Shown here piece by piece: positions 44,338-54,966 of a DNA stretch of 64,000 nucleotides. This DNA is from Armillaria gallica (taxonomy: Eukaryota; Basidiomycota; Agaricomycetes; Agaricales; Physalacriaceae). Within the stretch, counting starts at the first letter, position 1; each line of letters opens with the position of its first letter. The position numbers and the translations under genes are program-made. Under the pieces are notes generated by a model. That model saw only the letters and a program-made list of their open reading frames with translations. It did not search any database and was not told the origin of the DNA. Location of the stretch: NCBI GenBank assembly GCA_037576215.1, contig JBANDB010000001.1, positions 8,370,001-8,434,000 of the forward strand, read 5' to 3'.

Positions 44338-45650
44338 TTGATTGTCGTCTCAGAGACAGCAACATGGGATATGGAGGTTCACGCCAAAGTGGTCGAGCCA
44401 TGCGTGTTGCCTCGTCGAGTTTCTGTTTGTCGCATCCTTTGGGAGAAATGGAAGCGAGTCAGCGACTGATGCTTGCCTAGCCAGTCACTGAACGTGTACT
44501 CTACTATCACCAGTACATCATCGTCATCAGCTCATTACCTGACTCATGTCATTCACGCACCATAGGCATGCACTTTCAACAGACCGGTGAACCACAAATG
44601 CAGCACATCACTCTGCTTGGGAACAAAAATTACTTTGAGTAACCCAACTGTTATGGATATCAGGTACCTGCCGACTCGGCCTATGAGTCAACACATGCCT
44701 GTACTCGGGCTTCTCGGTCTCAAAGGTGACTCGCTCGTATCTTCTCTTACTTTCTCTATTTTTCCTACAGACACCAGAATACAGTAGAAAATTGTAGAAC
44801 AATAATGACTCGAAACCTCTAGTATATAATCACAGTCTGTACTATTGTAAATCTTAATCTAATTTCACTACTCTTCAACATCAACTTAACTGTGTGATTT
44901 AAGCATCTTTGATCGGTTATGCCCAGCGCTTGCCAGTCAATTGCTTTCCGACTACGCCTAGCGCTTGCTGATGCCCTCGTTAACTATTCCTAGCGCTTTT
45001 TAGCACCCATATCGGATCCCTCTTGGTGGTTAGAACTCGGCTTTAGGACATCTTCGCTCACAACTTGGGTTTTACTCGAGTATTCATTACTTCGTGTATT
45101 ACTCTAAACACCCTGATTCTTAACACCAACAGACATGATTCATGGTTTGCCCGATGTGTGGAGATACCCAGAACGTGCTTCAAGTTAACTTGCAGCGCCG
45201 CCTAAATGAGGCCATTTGATCAGGGAAAGACTCTCGGTTGTGGGTGTACTTGGCTCACGATGCCATTTATCTTTCAGTCGAAGATGGAAAAGATGAGGAG
45301 GAAAAGCCAGTGTGCCGGGAATTGAGAAGCGGATTCCAGCTGAAACTGATTAGCATCAGGTATGTGCAGCGCCCGTTTGCATTTATGAGTCTCATGTCGT
45401 TCCAGTGATTAGTGCTTAGTGCTTATGCATTATGAATAGAGTTGGTTCATGGCCACTATACATTGTGCGCTGCACGATAGAATCCGCGTTTTTGAGGATG
45501 CCCGGATGAGAAAAGCGATCGTTATGCATTTGTGGTGCGCCGTCTTCTATACCTTTCATCCATATTACTTATTCTCGTCTAGGAAGTGGATCTCGAGAAT
45601 ATGGGAGATTTTGGAGCCATGTAGAGTGTAATATGATTGGTCTAGGCGAC
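44338..45650 (+). pseudogene. NAPE-PLD relic P5, split by a solo LTR
   Basis: Left-arm copy. The exon 2 remnant at 44370-44560 includes VVEPCV in the YLVELP position. Exon 4 parts occur at 44575-44645 and, after the solo LTR, at 45131-45370 (SVEDGKDEEEKPVCRE, then AFMSLMSF). Exon 5 at 45449-45530 reads MATIHCALHDRIRVFEDAR, then AIVMH. The true exon 6 is lost. It pairs with relic P6 in the right arm. Confidence 0.8.
44649..45125. mobile_element. Solo LTR
   Basis: 477 bp. It starts TGTTATGG and ends TTCTTAACA, with TGTTA/TAACA terminal inversion. CCAAC flanks both ends (44644-44648 and 45126-45130), a 5-bp target duplication. A TATATAA lies near 44823. Three CAGCGCTTG/TAGCGCTT blocks occur near 44925-45000. 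It is absent from the right-arm copy. Superfamily cannot be told. Confidence 0.8.
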
Positions 45651-46053
45651 TGGGACTTTCTTCACAAAATATATTTTCATTGCTTACCATACCCTATTTA
45701 ATATTAGGCAAATATACACAGATGGCTGCTTTACACTGTGAGTTTTATCAGCGCCAGCGGCATGCATGAGACCAAAATTGATGCGCTTGTGCAAAAGATA
45801 TTCTGTTCCTATCCATTTCATTCGGACACAGCGAATTGAAATCTGAGCTTGCATCAGTACAACTTGCTGTTACATGACATCCGAATCATAACCTAGCACC
45901 CAAGGACCGTTAACGATTGGTGTATTGGGTTTCCCTGTGATTTGGCTGTGTGGTTCGAAACGGGTTAGAATTGCGCCCTCGTCCATAATACATGTCCCCC
46001 ACGCACAGCTTCATTCATCAAAACGACGAAGAAGACGGGAATTGAATAGGGCA
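45651..46053 (+). repeat. Left arm of inverted duplication (inner part)
   Basis: It matches the reverse complement of 48890-49275, for example GACCAAAATTGATG and CCGAATCATAACCTAGC. It contains the degenerate partner of the tRNA-like unit at 49016. No gene. Confidence 0.7.
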
Positions 46054-46062
46054 GAAATTCCC
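46054..46062 (+). repeat. 9-bp target-site half (GAAATTCCC)
   Basis: It abuts the left end of element copy 2 and is the reverse complement of 11718-11726. Confidence 0.8.
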
Positions 46063-47244
46063 GGGCACTAGAAATTCCGCGTGGTCACCTGCGTGGTACC
46101 ACGCTGGCGTGGTGCGTGGCCACGCAGCCACGCATTATTAGTGAAACTCTAGTTGAACTCAACTTATTTTCATATATATACTGCATAATGCCCAGAAAGC
46201 CTTCATAAAGATATTCTCATGTTTATTTTGCTTTCTTTTGCGAACGGTCTCCAGAAAACATACCCTGATTAGAAAATTACTTCAGGGTTCAATTTAGCCT
46301 ATTATCGTAATCAGACCTTCGATGTCACTTTCATACTATGATACGTAGACACTATTGTATCTTACATGCATGTATCTATGATCTTGAGAACAATAAGCAC
46401 CAGAAATTACTTACTCTATCATGTTTCGGGCTTGAAGTCGTCATCCAAAGATGTCGCAACACTATGACCATCAATTCAATGCCGACTTCATGTCAATTCC
46501 TCCTTGATTGCTCCAATAATGACCAAACTGATAACTTAATTCCCACCAGAATAGCTCTTCGTCATGTACAGAAATACCTTGGACCACGCAGGTCGACCAC
46601 GCAGCCACGCAGCCACGCAGCCACGCAGGCACACCACGCAGGCTGACCACGCACAGCCACGCTGATTTACCACGCAGGCACCACGCATTGAGATAACGCT
46701 GGTCCATACAAGGTTGCCCTTAGAAAGTGTATCATTCGCGTAATTACATTTTAACTGGCTTGTTTCTTTGGTGTCGCTCATTCCAACTAAAGAATACTGT
46801 ATTCTTCCATTGGTGTGCTCTTCACAGGGAACCCCACATCGTGTACCTCATTACTTCTAGCTTAGACAACTGCCTCTAAGGCACTTTTATACTGTTATGA
46901 TACTCATAAAATTATCTACTTCGGCTACAATGCTTTTGATACTCTTAAACTTGTCAATCCCCTTCAAATGATAGGTTCATACTATTGACCACATTTTAAA
47001 GTGTTCAATATCCTACCAATGCATTCGTATTTAAACCTTACAGATCATAATGAAGCTGGTTCTCTGGGAAAAAAGCAACAGAAATTAACGGGACGCGTCG
47101 ACTCTCGTCGCGTTTGATGGACTTGATCAACTTTTGATAGGAGTGCGGCAATGTGTCAACCACGCTGACAGCCACGCAGCCACGCAGCCACGCTCCACGC
47201 GACCACGCAGCCACGCAGGCTACCACGCTGAATTCTTCTTGCCC
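46063..47244 (-). mobile_element. Non-autonomous Mutator-like element, copy 2
   Basis: 1182 bp, the reverse complement of 11727-12908 with only a handful of substitutions, mostly in the GCGTGG repeats. The ends are GGGCACTAGAAATTCC and TTCTTCTTGCCC. The small number of differences suggests recent transposition or gene conversion between the copies. Confidence 0.85.
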
Positions 47245-47253
47245 GCGTACCTT
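47245..47253 (+). repeat. 9-bp target-site half (GCGTACCTT)
   Basis: It abuts the right end of copy 2 and pairs, with one mismatch, with the reverse complement of 12909-12917. Confidence 0.75.
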
Positions 47254-48326
47254 CCTCTTTCACTTCCCACCGTGATTATCATCTTAGTTCAGTCCCATCA
47301 ACTGGGCTTACCTTTCCGTTCTTGTTGTATGCAATTAAACCTTCCAGACCATTGTGGACATTGTAGCACCGTCAATATTGCATCGAGACGACGAATTATC
47401 GTCCCCCCCAAAGCTCGCCGTTCTGTTTTCGCTCTATACTTTTGTATCTTCCAGTCAATTTCTTGGGCCAATGTCACCGTGTTAAAGCTACAATATCACA
47501 CTCAAATTACGGATCGTCGCCCCATGAGTAAGGGTGAGTAACTTGTCTGTACGCTGATTATTGTCCTCAAGACACCAGTGGGATCCAAACCCACGGTGGA
47601 ACTGCCAGCTTTGATTTTGAACTGAGAAGACGAATCGTCGTCCCAGGAGAAAGAGTAAGCAAATTTACGTTTCTGCTACGCTCAGTTGCCTCGTTATTGG
47701 TTTGAAGTGTTGTTTCTCATACATGGAGGGTTTTTACTCTCTCGATGTGCTTATACGTTCTGCACAACATTTGATCAACGCCATCGTCTTCGTCCAATCA
47801 TCAGCCACTGCATCGCCTCTTAACTGGGACGAAAGTAAGCCACGTTTTAGAATAGCAGCGTCTTCCGTTCGTTGGGTGAGGCCTTTTCGCAGAAGTATCA
47901 ACTTAGGCTCCAGTCTGACATATTCAACCGACCTCGGACCTGTCCTCCCTTGTTGAATTCTCCCGACTGCCTTGATTGTAACTACGTTTTGCGGGTAAGC
48001 GGACTACTTATCCTCTTGGATGCAAGCATTTGATAGACCACCGCTACCGTACTCTTGGACGACAAAATGCATATACGATCAAAGTTCAATTCCATGTCAT
48101 AGTAGTACATGGTAAGCCAATGTCATTCCTTCTGCCGAAATGTTAATGCTCATTTCAGCGTCTTTGTCAGACAACTGAATTGCAGAGTGAGTTCATCTCC
48201 CAATATCCGAGTGATACTTCCCAGACGGCGTGCGTCTTTTTCCCGCCAGCCCCGTTACACAGTCATGCGGCTCGTAGGCATGAATTTCGAACTTCACAAC
48301 CGCGGAACCTATTCCTAATGCCTTGT
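47254..48326. repeat. Diverged tRNA-array flank; small palindromes
   Basis: The part from about 48040 is homologous to 3680-3930. An imperfect palindrome of the form GACGAATYRTCGTC recurs near 47390, 47512 and 47630. Open frames show no family features. Confidence 0.45.
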
Positions 48327-48394
48327 TGTACCCTAGTCTAACGGTGACTCTTCCATGCAGGAGGGACGCTTGGGGTTCGATTCCCTAGGGTACG
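48327..48394 (+). repeat. tRNA-like unit, best-preserved stem
   Basis: The ends TGTACCC and GGGTACG pair at all seven positions, one as a wobble. TAGTCTAACGG is a good A-box and GGTTCGATTCC a perfect B-box; TGGGG and CCCTA form the T-stem. The anticodon arm is poor, so no identity is assigned. It could be a tRNA pseudogene or a tRNA-derived element that still has its polymerase III promoter. Confidence 0.55.
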
Positions 48395-48594
48395 GTTCTC
48401 AGATTTTGTAAGTAAGCTTTTTCCGAGTCGTACCGACAGATGTGCATCTCCGTTAAGTAAGAAGTCGAAAGGCTCTTCCTCTAGTTACCGAGATTTAACG
48501 TATCTCGTCATACTAGGATCACAGTCGAAAGGAATAGTTTCAAGCACGTATTTACGTGGGGGCCGTGCTTGTTCCTTCCATGCTGATATGTATA

Positions 48595-48658
48595 CGGGTG
48601 TGGCGTAACGGCTGTTATTACAATAAGCCTAGTAGGGGTTCGATTCCCCTAGACTGTG
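48595..48658 (+). repeat. tRNA-like unit
   Basis: A near copy of 4164-4228, with TGTGGCGTAACGGC and TAGGGGTTCGATTCCCCTA (perfect six-base T-stem). Confidence 0.5.
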
Positions 48659-49015
48659 TAGGTTTTGTGCTCAGTACTTCATTCTTTTCTTCCGTCCGAC
48701 CGCTGTATGCGGGTGTTTGAATCTTATGAAGCTCTCAACCCGGTGAAGTTGAGAACAAACGTCCAGCCCAACTCGCTAGAGACATGTTTCGTGAACATCA
48801 ATTTCCAGTCGATCGCGCCAGCCAGACCTGCCTAGCGTATTACACGACTGAATGGCTTTCACGCTCTCGCAAATATACGAAAAGGTTCCTCTAGAATTCA
48901 AACTCCCCGCCCAGGACATGTAATCATGCACGAGGGCGCGATTTCAACCCATTTCGAACCACATAGCCAAATAATATACACCAAGCATTAACGGTCCCTG
49001 GGAGCTAGGTTATGA
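48659..49015. other. No gene recognised
   Basis: A spacer within the duplicated array. From about 48890 it pairs with the left arm (reverse complement of 45900-46020). Confidence 0.45.
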
Positions 49016-49080
49016 TTCGGATGTCACGTAACGGCAAGTGGTACTCATGAAAGCTCGGGGTTCAATCCCCCGTGTCCGAA
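49016..49080 (+). repeat. tRNA-like unit
   Basis: TTCGGAT and GTCCGAA pair at all seven positions, one as a wobble. CTCGGGGTTCAATCCCCCG gives a strong T-arm with B-box. A-box-like ACGTAACGG is present. CAT sits where an anticodon might be, but the arm does not pair. The partner in the left arm near 45822-45890 has lost the B-box. Confidence 0.55.
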
Positions 49081-49277
49081 CGAAGCGTGTACAGAATATG
49101 TTTTACATGAGCCATCAATTTTGGTCTCATATGTGCCGCTGGCGCTGATAAAAATCACATTGTAGAGCAACCATCTGTGTATATTTCCTGCAGCGTTGCA
49201 TAGAATATGGTAAGCAATGGAAATATATTTTGCGAAGAAAGTCTCGGTCGTCTAGACCAATCATCTTACACTCTACA

Positions 49278-50140
49278 TAGCTCCGTAATCTTCAGATCCA
49301 CGTCCTAGGTGAGAATAAGCGTATGGACGAAAGGTATAAAGGATGGCGCACCACCAATGCATACGACCGCCTTTCTCGTCCGCACATCCTCGAAAAAGCG
49401 GACTCTATCCAGCGGCGCACAATCAAAGTGGCCATGAACCAACTGTACTCATAAGCCTCGTAGACGCAAACGAGCACTCCACATACCCGATGGGAATCAA
49501 AGCCAGCTCGAATCCGCTCCTTGATCTCCTCACACCGGCTTTTCCTGCTCCTTATCTCCTCCATCTTCGACGCGTCGCTAGCGAAGTACACTTTCGCCCG
49601 AGAGTCTTTCTCTGATCGAATGGCCTCAACTCGTGAAATGCTCGGCGCAACTTGAAGCATGTCCTGGGTATCTCCATATGTCGGGCGTAACACGAATCGA
49701 GCGTACGTCGATGTCCATGGTACTATTCAAAGCACTGTTCATTCCCAAGCGGAGTGAAGTATTGCCTTTGTGCTGCGCGGGTCCGTTCAAAGAGCATGGC
49801 TATGGTGCGTGAATCTATGCTAGGAGACGTGAGTCAGGTAACGGGCTGATGACGACGACGTACTGGTTATAGCAGGTAAAGTACTCGTACAGAGACTGGC
49901 ATCGGTCGCTCGATCGAACGCTAGCCTTGCTTTTCTCTCTAATGAGGTGACAAACATAAACTCGACGAAGCAACACGCATGGCTCGACCACATCGGCGTG
50001 AAGCTCCATATCCCATGTCACCGTCTTGGCGGACTTTAGGATCGCTGCGAAAGAATAGACCAATGATCAGCGCCCTAACGACAGTATCCCCCGAGGCGCA
50101 AAACGCACCATGCTCAGCCAGTCCATCTTCTCCTTTGTCC
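49278..50140 (-). pseudogene. NAPE-PLD relic P6
   Basis: Right-arm partner of P5. Exon 2 remnant at 49880-50050 (VTWDMELHADVVEPCVLL), exon 4 remnant at 49500-49690 (VYFASDASKMEEI, RSRKSRCEEIKERIRAGF), exon 5 remnant at 49300-49460. Stops and shifts are frequent. Exon 1 is missing. Confidence 0.75.
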
Positions 50141-50229
50141 TTCAGGCCTTCAGGTCAGATGTAGATTCTAGAACCACAACCGCTTGTAAGTAGTCAAAGG
50201 GCCCCTTTCGGGGTCTCGCCCTCCCCAAC

Positions 50230-50977
50230 CGGTCCGATGCTGCACGGGAGCACAAGTCAGGACTTCTGGGTATCTCCACGCATCGGTCGACCACCAGTCG
50301 AGTATGTGCGTGACCTGAAAGTATCCCTATCGGAGTCCTTGTTTCCGAGCAGAGGGGATATATGGGATGGGCGGGTCCGTTTGAGCAGCGTGTCTAGCAG
50401 GAGACGGAGCTGAAGAGAACGACCCATACTTGTCGTAAGGATTACGCTAAGAATATCATGAACCACGTTTAAATCCAAGAATGAGTTGCTCACCAAGATA
50501 ATGACTCCATCGACCTCTGGAACCTGTCACTGAACACAGGGTCAAACGGGGCTCTCCCTAGCGAAGCGACCGACGGCAGATCGACAAGAAACCACGCGTG
50601 GGCCAACCGCGTCACTTCAATGTTGCATGCTCCACGTCGGTGTCTTTGCAGGAATACGAGTCGCACCGACTTTAGGCAAGGCGGTGTCGTGCTAAAAAAC
50701 GATCAGCGACGGAAAACCAGGAACACAAACACGCACCATGCTTAGCATATCCATCCTCCCGTGCGTCCTGGAGCTCCAATGTGCTAACCGACCTCCTCGC
50801 TTTCTTGTCCTCGTTGACGATATGTAAGGCGGTACCCAGTCTTCGAGCTCTTCTTCGGCATATGTACCGGTGGATGAAAGGAATGCACAAGTGCCTTGGC
50901 AACGATGACGTAGACCTCGGATGACGTTCGGCCAGGCCGCCGGCACTTTCCGCCTTACGTCTTTTCATCTTCCCCAT
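50230..50977 (-). pseudogene. NAPE-PLD relic P7
   Basis: Exon 1 remnant at 50750-50950 (GTALHIVNEDKK). Exon 2 and microexon region at 50440-50650, where the microexon reads RNPYDN instead of HNHYDH. An exon 4 start at 50230-50430 reads LLDTLLKRTRPSHISPLLGN. It lies in tandem with P6 and has no counterpart in the left arm. Confidence 0.75.
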
Positions 50978-51204
50978 CCTCCGACTCGTTTTTCACCGCA
51001 ACAGTCCCATGTAGCCATTCCCACTGCCAGTTCAAAAATGCAGTGCACAGCTCATTCGAACAACCGATGCATGCATTATCGTTCTTTCTCTCTAGCTACA
51101 ATATTTTGTGACTCCATATGAGTAAGTATTCTCAGTTCTGGGACGGGGCTAAGTTCCCTATGCTATTCCAATTACACATCCTGATCTGGTGCAAGGGCAG
51201 GTGA
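50978..51204. other. tRNA-like remnant at 51187, otherwise nothing
   Basis: GATCTGGTGCAAGGGCAGG followed by GGGTTCGATTACC at 51187-51233 is a decayed A-box/B-box pair. Confidence 0.4.
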
Positions 51205-52057
51205 CGACAATCAAAGCCAAGGGTTCGATTACCTTGCCATGAATCGTAATGACCGAGGTTATCCGGTAGATTTGATATTTATGGGATCAGCTTTACCCTC
51301 CTCGAAATTCTTTCCATTTCTAATAGATAGTTGTCCTGTGTATACTCGACCGTGGAGAGACATCGAAGCCTATTTAAAGCCCTTCTATTGTTCCTGATCA
51401 CAATCACATTACTGTAATCGTATACGGTCCAACAGCTAGGGTTCGATTCCCAGGGTACGAATCTCGAAGGAAAGTTTGTTTTTCTGAGCTTTCCACCAAC
51501 ATGTCCTGTGAACTTCCTTGAGTAACGACCAGAACTACAAAAAAGAACTTTCTGGTTTCATTGAGGCTTTTATGTGTCCATCCATTCAGTGGACATGGAT
51601 TCATCGCCAGCCATTTATCGCCCAGGCTTATATTCAAATGAATCTCCAACAGTGTTTCTCTATGATTTCGTTTAAGCGCCCAGCATAGTGCAACCCGCTA
51701 AGTTGGGGCATCCTGCCCACAAATACACGACCACGGTAAGGAGCCGTTTTCCACAGATTCGTGTATCTCGGATATGTGAGCGGCTGCGGGCGAAGATTGA
51801 ATATGTTTCCATGAATTCATCATGCGTCTCCCTTGTTCGAAAACCATACAATCATCCTGGCCAGCCGATTTATTATTCGGATGTGAAACAACAGAGAGCA
51901 AGACCAGTTGACTTTAAGACATTCCTCGTTTACGCAGAGTGTAGATGTAGCAGGAGGACGGATAGTGGTAGCAGCAAGCACCACATCAAATTCAAGGTAT
52001 CGCATTTGTAGCTATGCAGTACAGTACTTACACTTGCACCTCTAAGTTAACAACAGC
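51205..52057 (-). repeat. Right arm of large inverted duplication (outer part)
   Basis: The reverse complement of 43462-44337 with moderate divergence. A tRNA-like unit remains at 51417-51461. It ends exactly at the gypsy LTR start. Confidence 0.7.
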
Positions 52058-53000
52058 TGTCAGGCTGAAGCCAGACTTAACAAGGGAATACTAGTAAAGA
52101 AGGAAGGAGTGTAGAAGGAATAGAAATGTAGAACATAGGATCAAGCCAGTACTCACACAGGCAGGAACCAGTGTGAACACAGGCTAAAGTCAGTACACAC
52201 TGCATAAAACCAGTGTCATAGGCACTGGTCTAACATAGCCAACCACTGGATTGAACAAACCTAGATACAAACAGTAGAATAGTATAAATATGTGAAAGTA
52301 GGAGTAGAACAATTCAGAGACAATTACCCCACAGATTACACCACAAGATTACAAGACCTGAATATTTCAGCGCCTCAAGAGATTTTACAAGAGCTTAACA
52401 AACCATTCTCGGATACCAGCAATATTATCATTCTCGATCACCAACAGCATTATCATTCTTGAATTCCAACAACATCTCCATTCTCGACACCAACCAACGA
52501 TATTACCATTCCCATTACCAACCAGCAATATTACCACTCTCGACTCCAACCAACGATATTACCATTCCCGATACCAACCCACGATATTACCATTCTCGAT
52601 TACCCACAACATTATCATTCTCGAATACCAGCTACATTTCCATTCCCAGTATCACCATTCTCGACAACAGCCAGTATTACCATTCTCGACCACTCCAATA
52701 TTATCATTCTCGACACCAATCACACACCATATTGCCATTCCATCCACAAACCCACATTACCATTCTTGACTATTACCAACAATACTATTTCTGATCACAC
52801 CACATCATTCTCACAATCCACATCTCACCAAGCACACTATTATCCCCATTTACCCCACACATTATCTCCAATCACTCAACCCTTGGAACTAGATTGATAA
52901 ATCCATAGCATTCATGCTTGACCCCATCGAACTATAACAGCAGTACAGATATTTATGCTGTACTGAAAGGGAATTCACCTAATCCCAAATCCCACTGACA
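52058..53000 (+). repeat. 5' LTR of gypsy element
   Basis: 943 bp with TGTCAG at the start and CTGACA at the end. Inside, 52410-52790 is built of about 28-bp repeats containing ATTACCATTCTCGA. The start is fixed by comparison with the empty site in the left arm (43461/43462). The end is inferred from the inverted terminus and the adjacent primer site. Confidence 0.75.
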
Positions 53001-53004
53001 TTTC

Positions 53005-53022
53005 TGGAGCCCACCATGAGGG
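53005..53022 (+). promoter_or_regulatory. Candidate tRNA primer-binding site
   Basis: TGGAGCCCACCATGAGGG begins four bases after the LTR end. TGG complements the CCA end of a tRNA. The priming tRNA was not identified. Confidence 0.5.
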
Positions 53023-53067
53023 GGTCTAAACCTAATCAACCTAGTTCAAACACTCAATTTTCACAAT

Positions 53068-54966
53068 ATGACGAGCAGCCCATTAGATGGCCAGCACCCC
53101 AGTTCTGGTGCAGGACCGTCTCGGATACCTACAAATGCTTCCTCTCCACCTGATAAAGAAGAGGAGGGAGTAGAATTTCCACAAGGATGGCATAGGCCAG
53201 ACATTCATCGGAGTAATCTTACCTCTGATGCAGAACCCTCAAGTTCCTCTTTCCAGAATACTTCAGTACCAAGGACATCTACTTCAGCATCAGCTGGGAT
53301 GTATGCAGGTACTCATCAGCCATTAGGACAAAAAGGAACATCAATATTTGGACATACTCCAGCTACGGGAGTAAATACTGTCCAACCAATGGTGGCTAAT
53401 GCTTCCACAGCATCTGCCAGCACTCTGAATCGTACACCCGATATGATGCCATTGTTGGGAGCTAAGACAGCACCAGCTAAATTCACGGGAAAATATGATT
53501 CAGTCAAGAAATTTATTCGGCAATACAAGCAAATGTGTGCCGTGTATAATGTATCTGACAAGGAAAAATGCCGGAGAATAGTTGATTATTGCTCCACTTG
53601 AGTCACAAGATTTATCGAAGCATTGGATAGTTTTGTTGATGAAAAGTGGAATCAGCTAGAAACGGACATACTCACCTATTACAATGTGGAATTAAACGAA
53701 TCTCGTTATCTAGTCAGTGACTTAGATCAATTGACAGATGACTGGCGCAAGAGGGGAATGAATAATCTTAAACGCTTTAAAGCGTACGAGGTTGAATTCC
53801 TAACGATAGCCAATTGGTTACGACACAAGGGAAAAATAACTCAGGATGAGCAGCATACCAAATTTTGGTATGGGCTAAACAAGAAGCTTCGTGAAAGTGT
53901 GGAAGCACAATACCTAGCTGCTCACCCAGGATATGATCCCCGAAAAGTGATACCAAGAAACGAGATTTCAAAAATTGTATATGGGATCTTTACATGGGAC
54001 CGATTTGATGCTGACTTGACTGCTTGAAAGTCAAAGCATCAGAAGAGGAAGCACAAAAACTTGCCAAAGATATCTGATTCAGACTTGTCCACAACCGACA
54101 GTGAATTAGCATCTGATACTGAAGCTAGTTCAACTAGTGAGTCTGACCGGGATTCTAAGAGAGATCATCGGAGACGAAGGAAGAAGAAGAAAAAGAGGAA
54201 GAAGAAGCCCAAATCAGAGTCATCTGAGAGTGATGAATCAACTGAAGGTACCTCTTCGAACAAATCAGACTCTTCCGATTCAGACATGGCTAAGAAGAAG
54301 ACAGAGGAGCCTACTACAGGGAAAGAAAAAGGGAAAAGGAAGACCCCATCCTCAAGCCATAAATCTGGTCAGAGTCCAGACAAAGAGGACGATGAAGTAG
54401 AGAAGCTAGTGGATCAGCTCTCAAGGATGAAAGTAAGTGATACTGACTATGCACAGATTTATTATAGGGCTACAAAGAAAGATGCAGCAGTCGCAGATAT
54501 TGTAGCGGCACCTATGAAGGCCAATACAATGCCCTACACTCAGGCTCGAAGCAGAATACCACTCAACACAGCCCGAGACATAGCTGAGTTATTCTGTTTT
54601 GGTTGTGGAGAACACGATCACATGATGCGGCAGTGTCCTTCTATAAATGAATGGGTCTCCACCGGAAAAATCAAGAAAGATGAATTCGGAAGACTAACAT
54701 ACCGTGATGGCAATCTCATACGGCGCCGAGGCACGGAAACATTCAAGGAGGCCATACAAAGGACCACTATGCAGTCCAATTTGATGAGAGCTTACCCAGA
54801 CGAGGAAGGGGAGTTCGAAGAAGACTATGCCGATGTGTACGAGATGCAAATTGACGAGTCATATTTCAATGATTACTACAAGGACGAAGAAGATACAGAG
54901 TATGACTCGCCAGTACAAATGTATGCAGTTGCGAGGGACCAAAAGGAGATCAAAACACGAGTATGA
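53068..54966 (+). pseudogene. gypsy gag
   Basis: It starts at ATG 53068 and has a Ser/Pro/Thr-rich N-terminus. The capsid-type block follows: PAKFTGKYDSVKKFIRQYKQ, RYLVSDLDQLTDDWRKRG, then FWYGLNKKL. A Lys/Glu/Ser-rich linker leads to the zinc knuckle CFGCGEHDHMMRQC at about 54594-54640. TGA codons interrupt the frame at 53599, 54025 and 54964. Without them it would be a single frame that continues into the protease. Confidence 0.85.

Noticed and set aside
49016..49080. Functional tRNA-Met(CAT)
   Set aside because: Acceptor and T stems pair, but the body is short and the anticodon arm does not fold.
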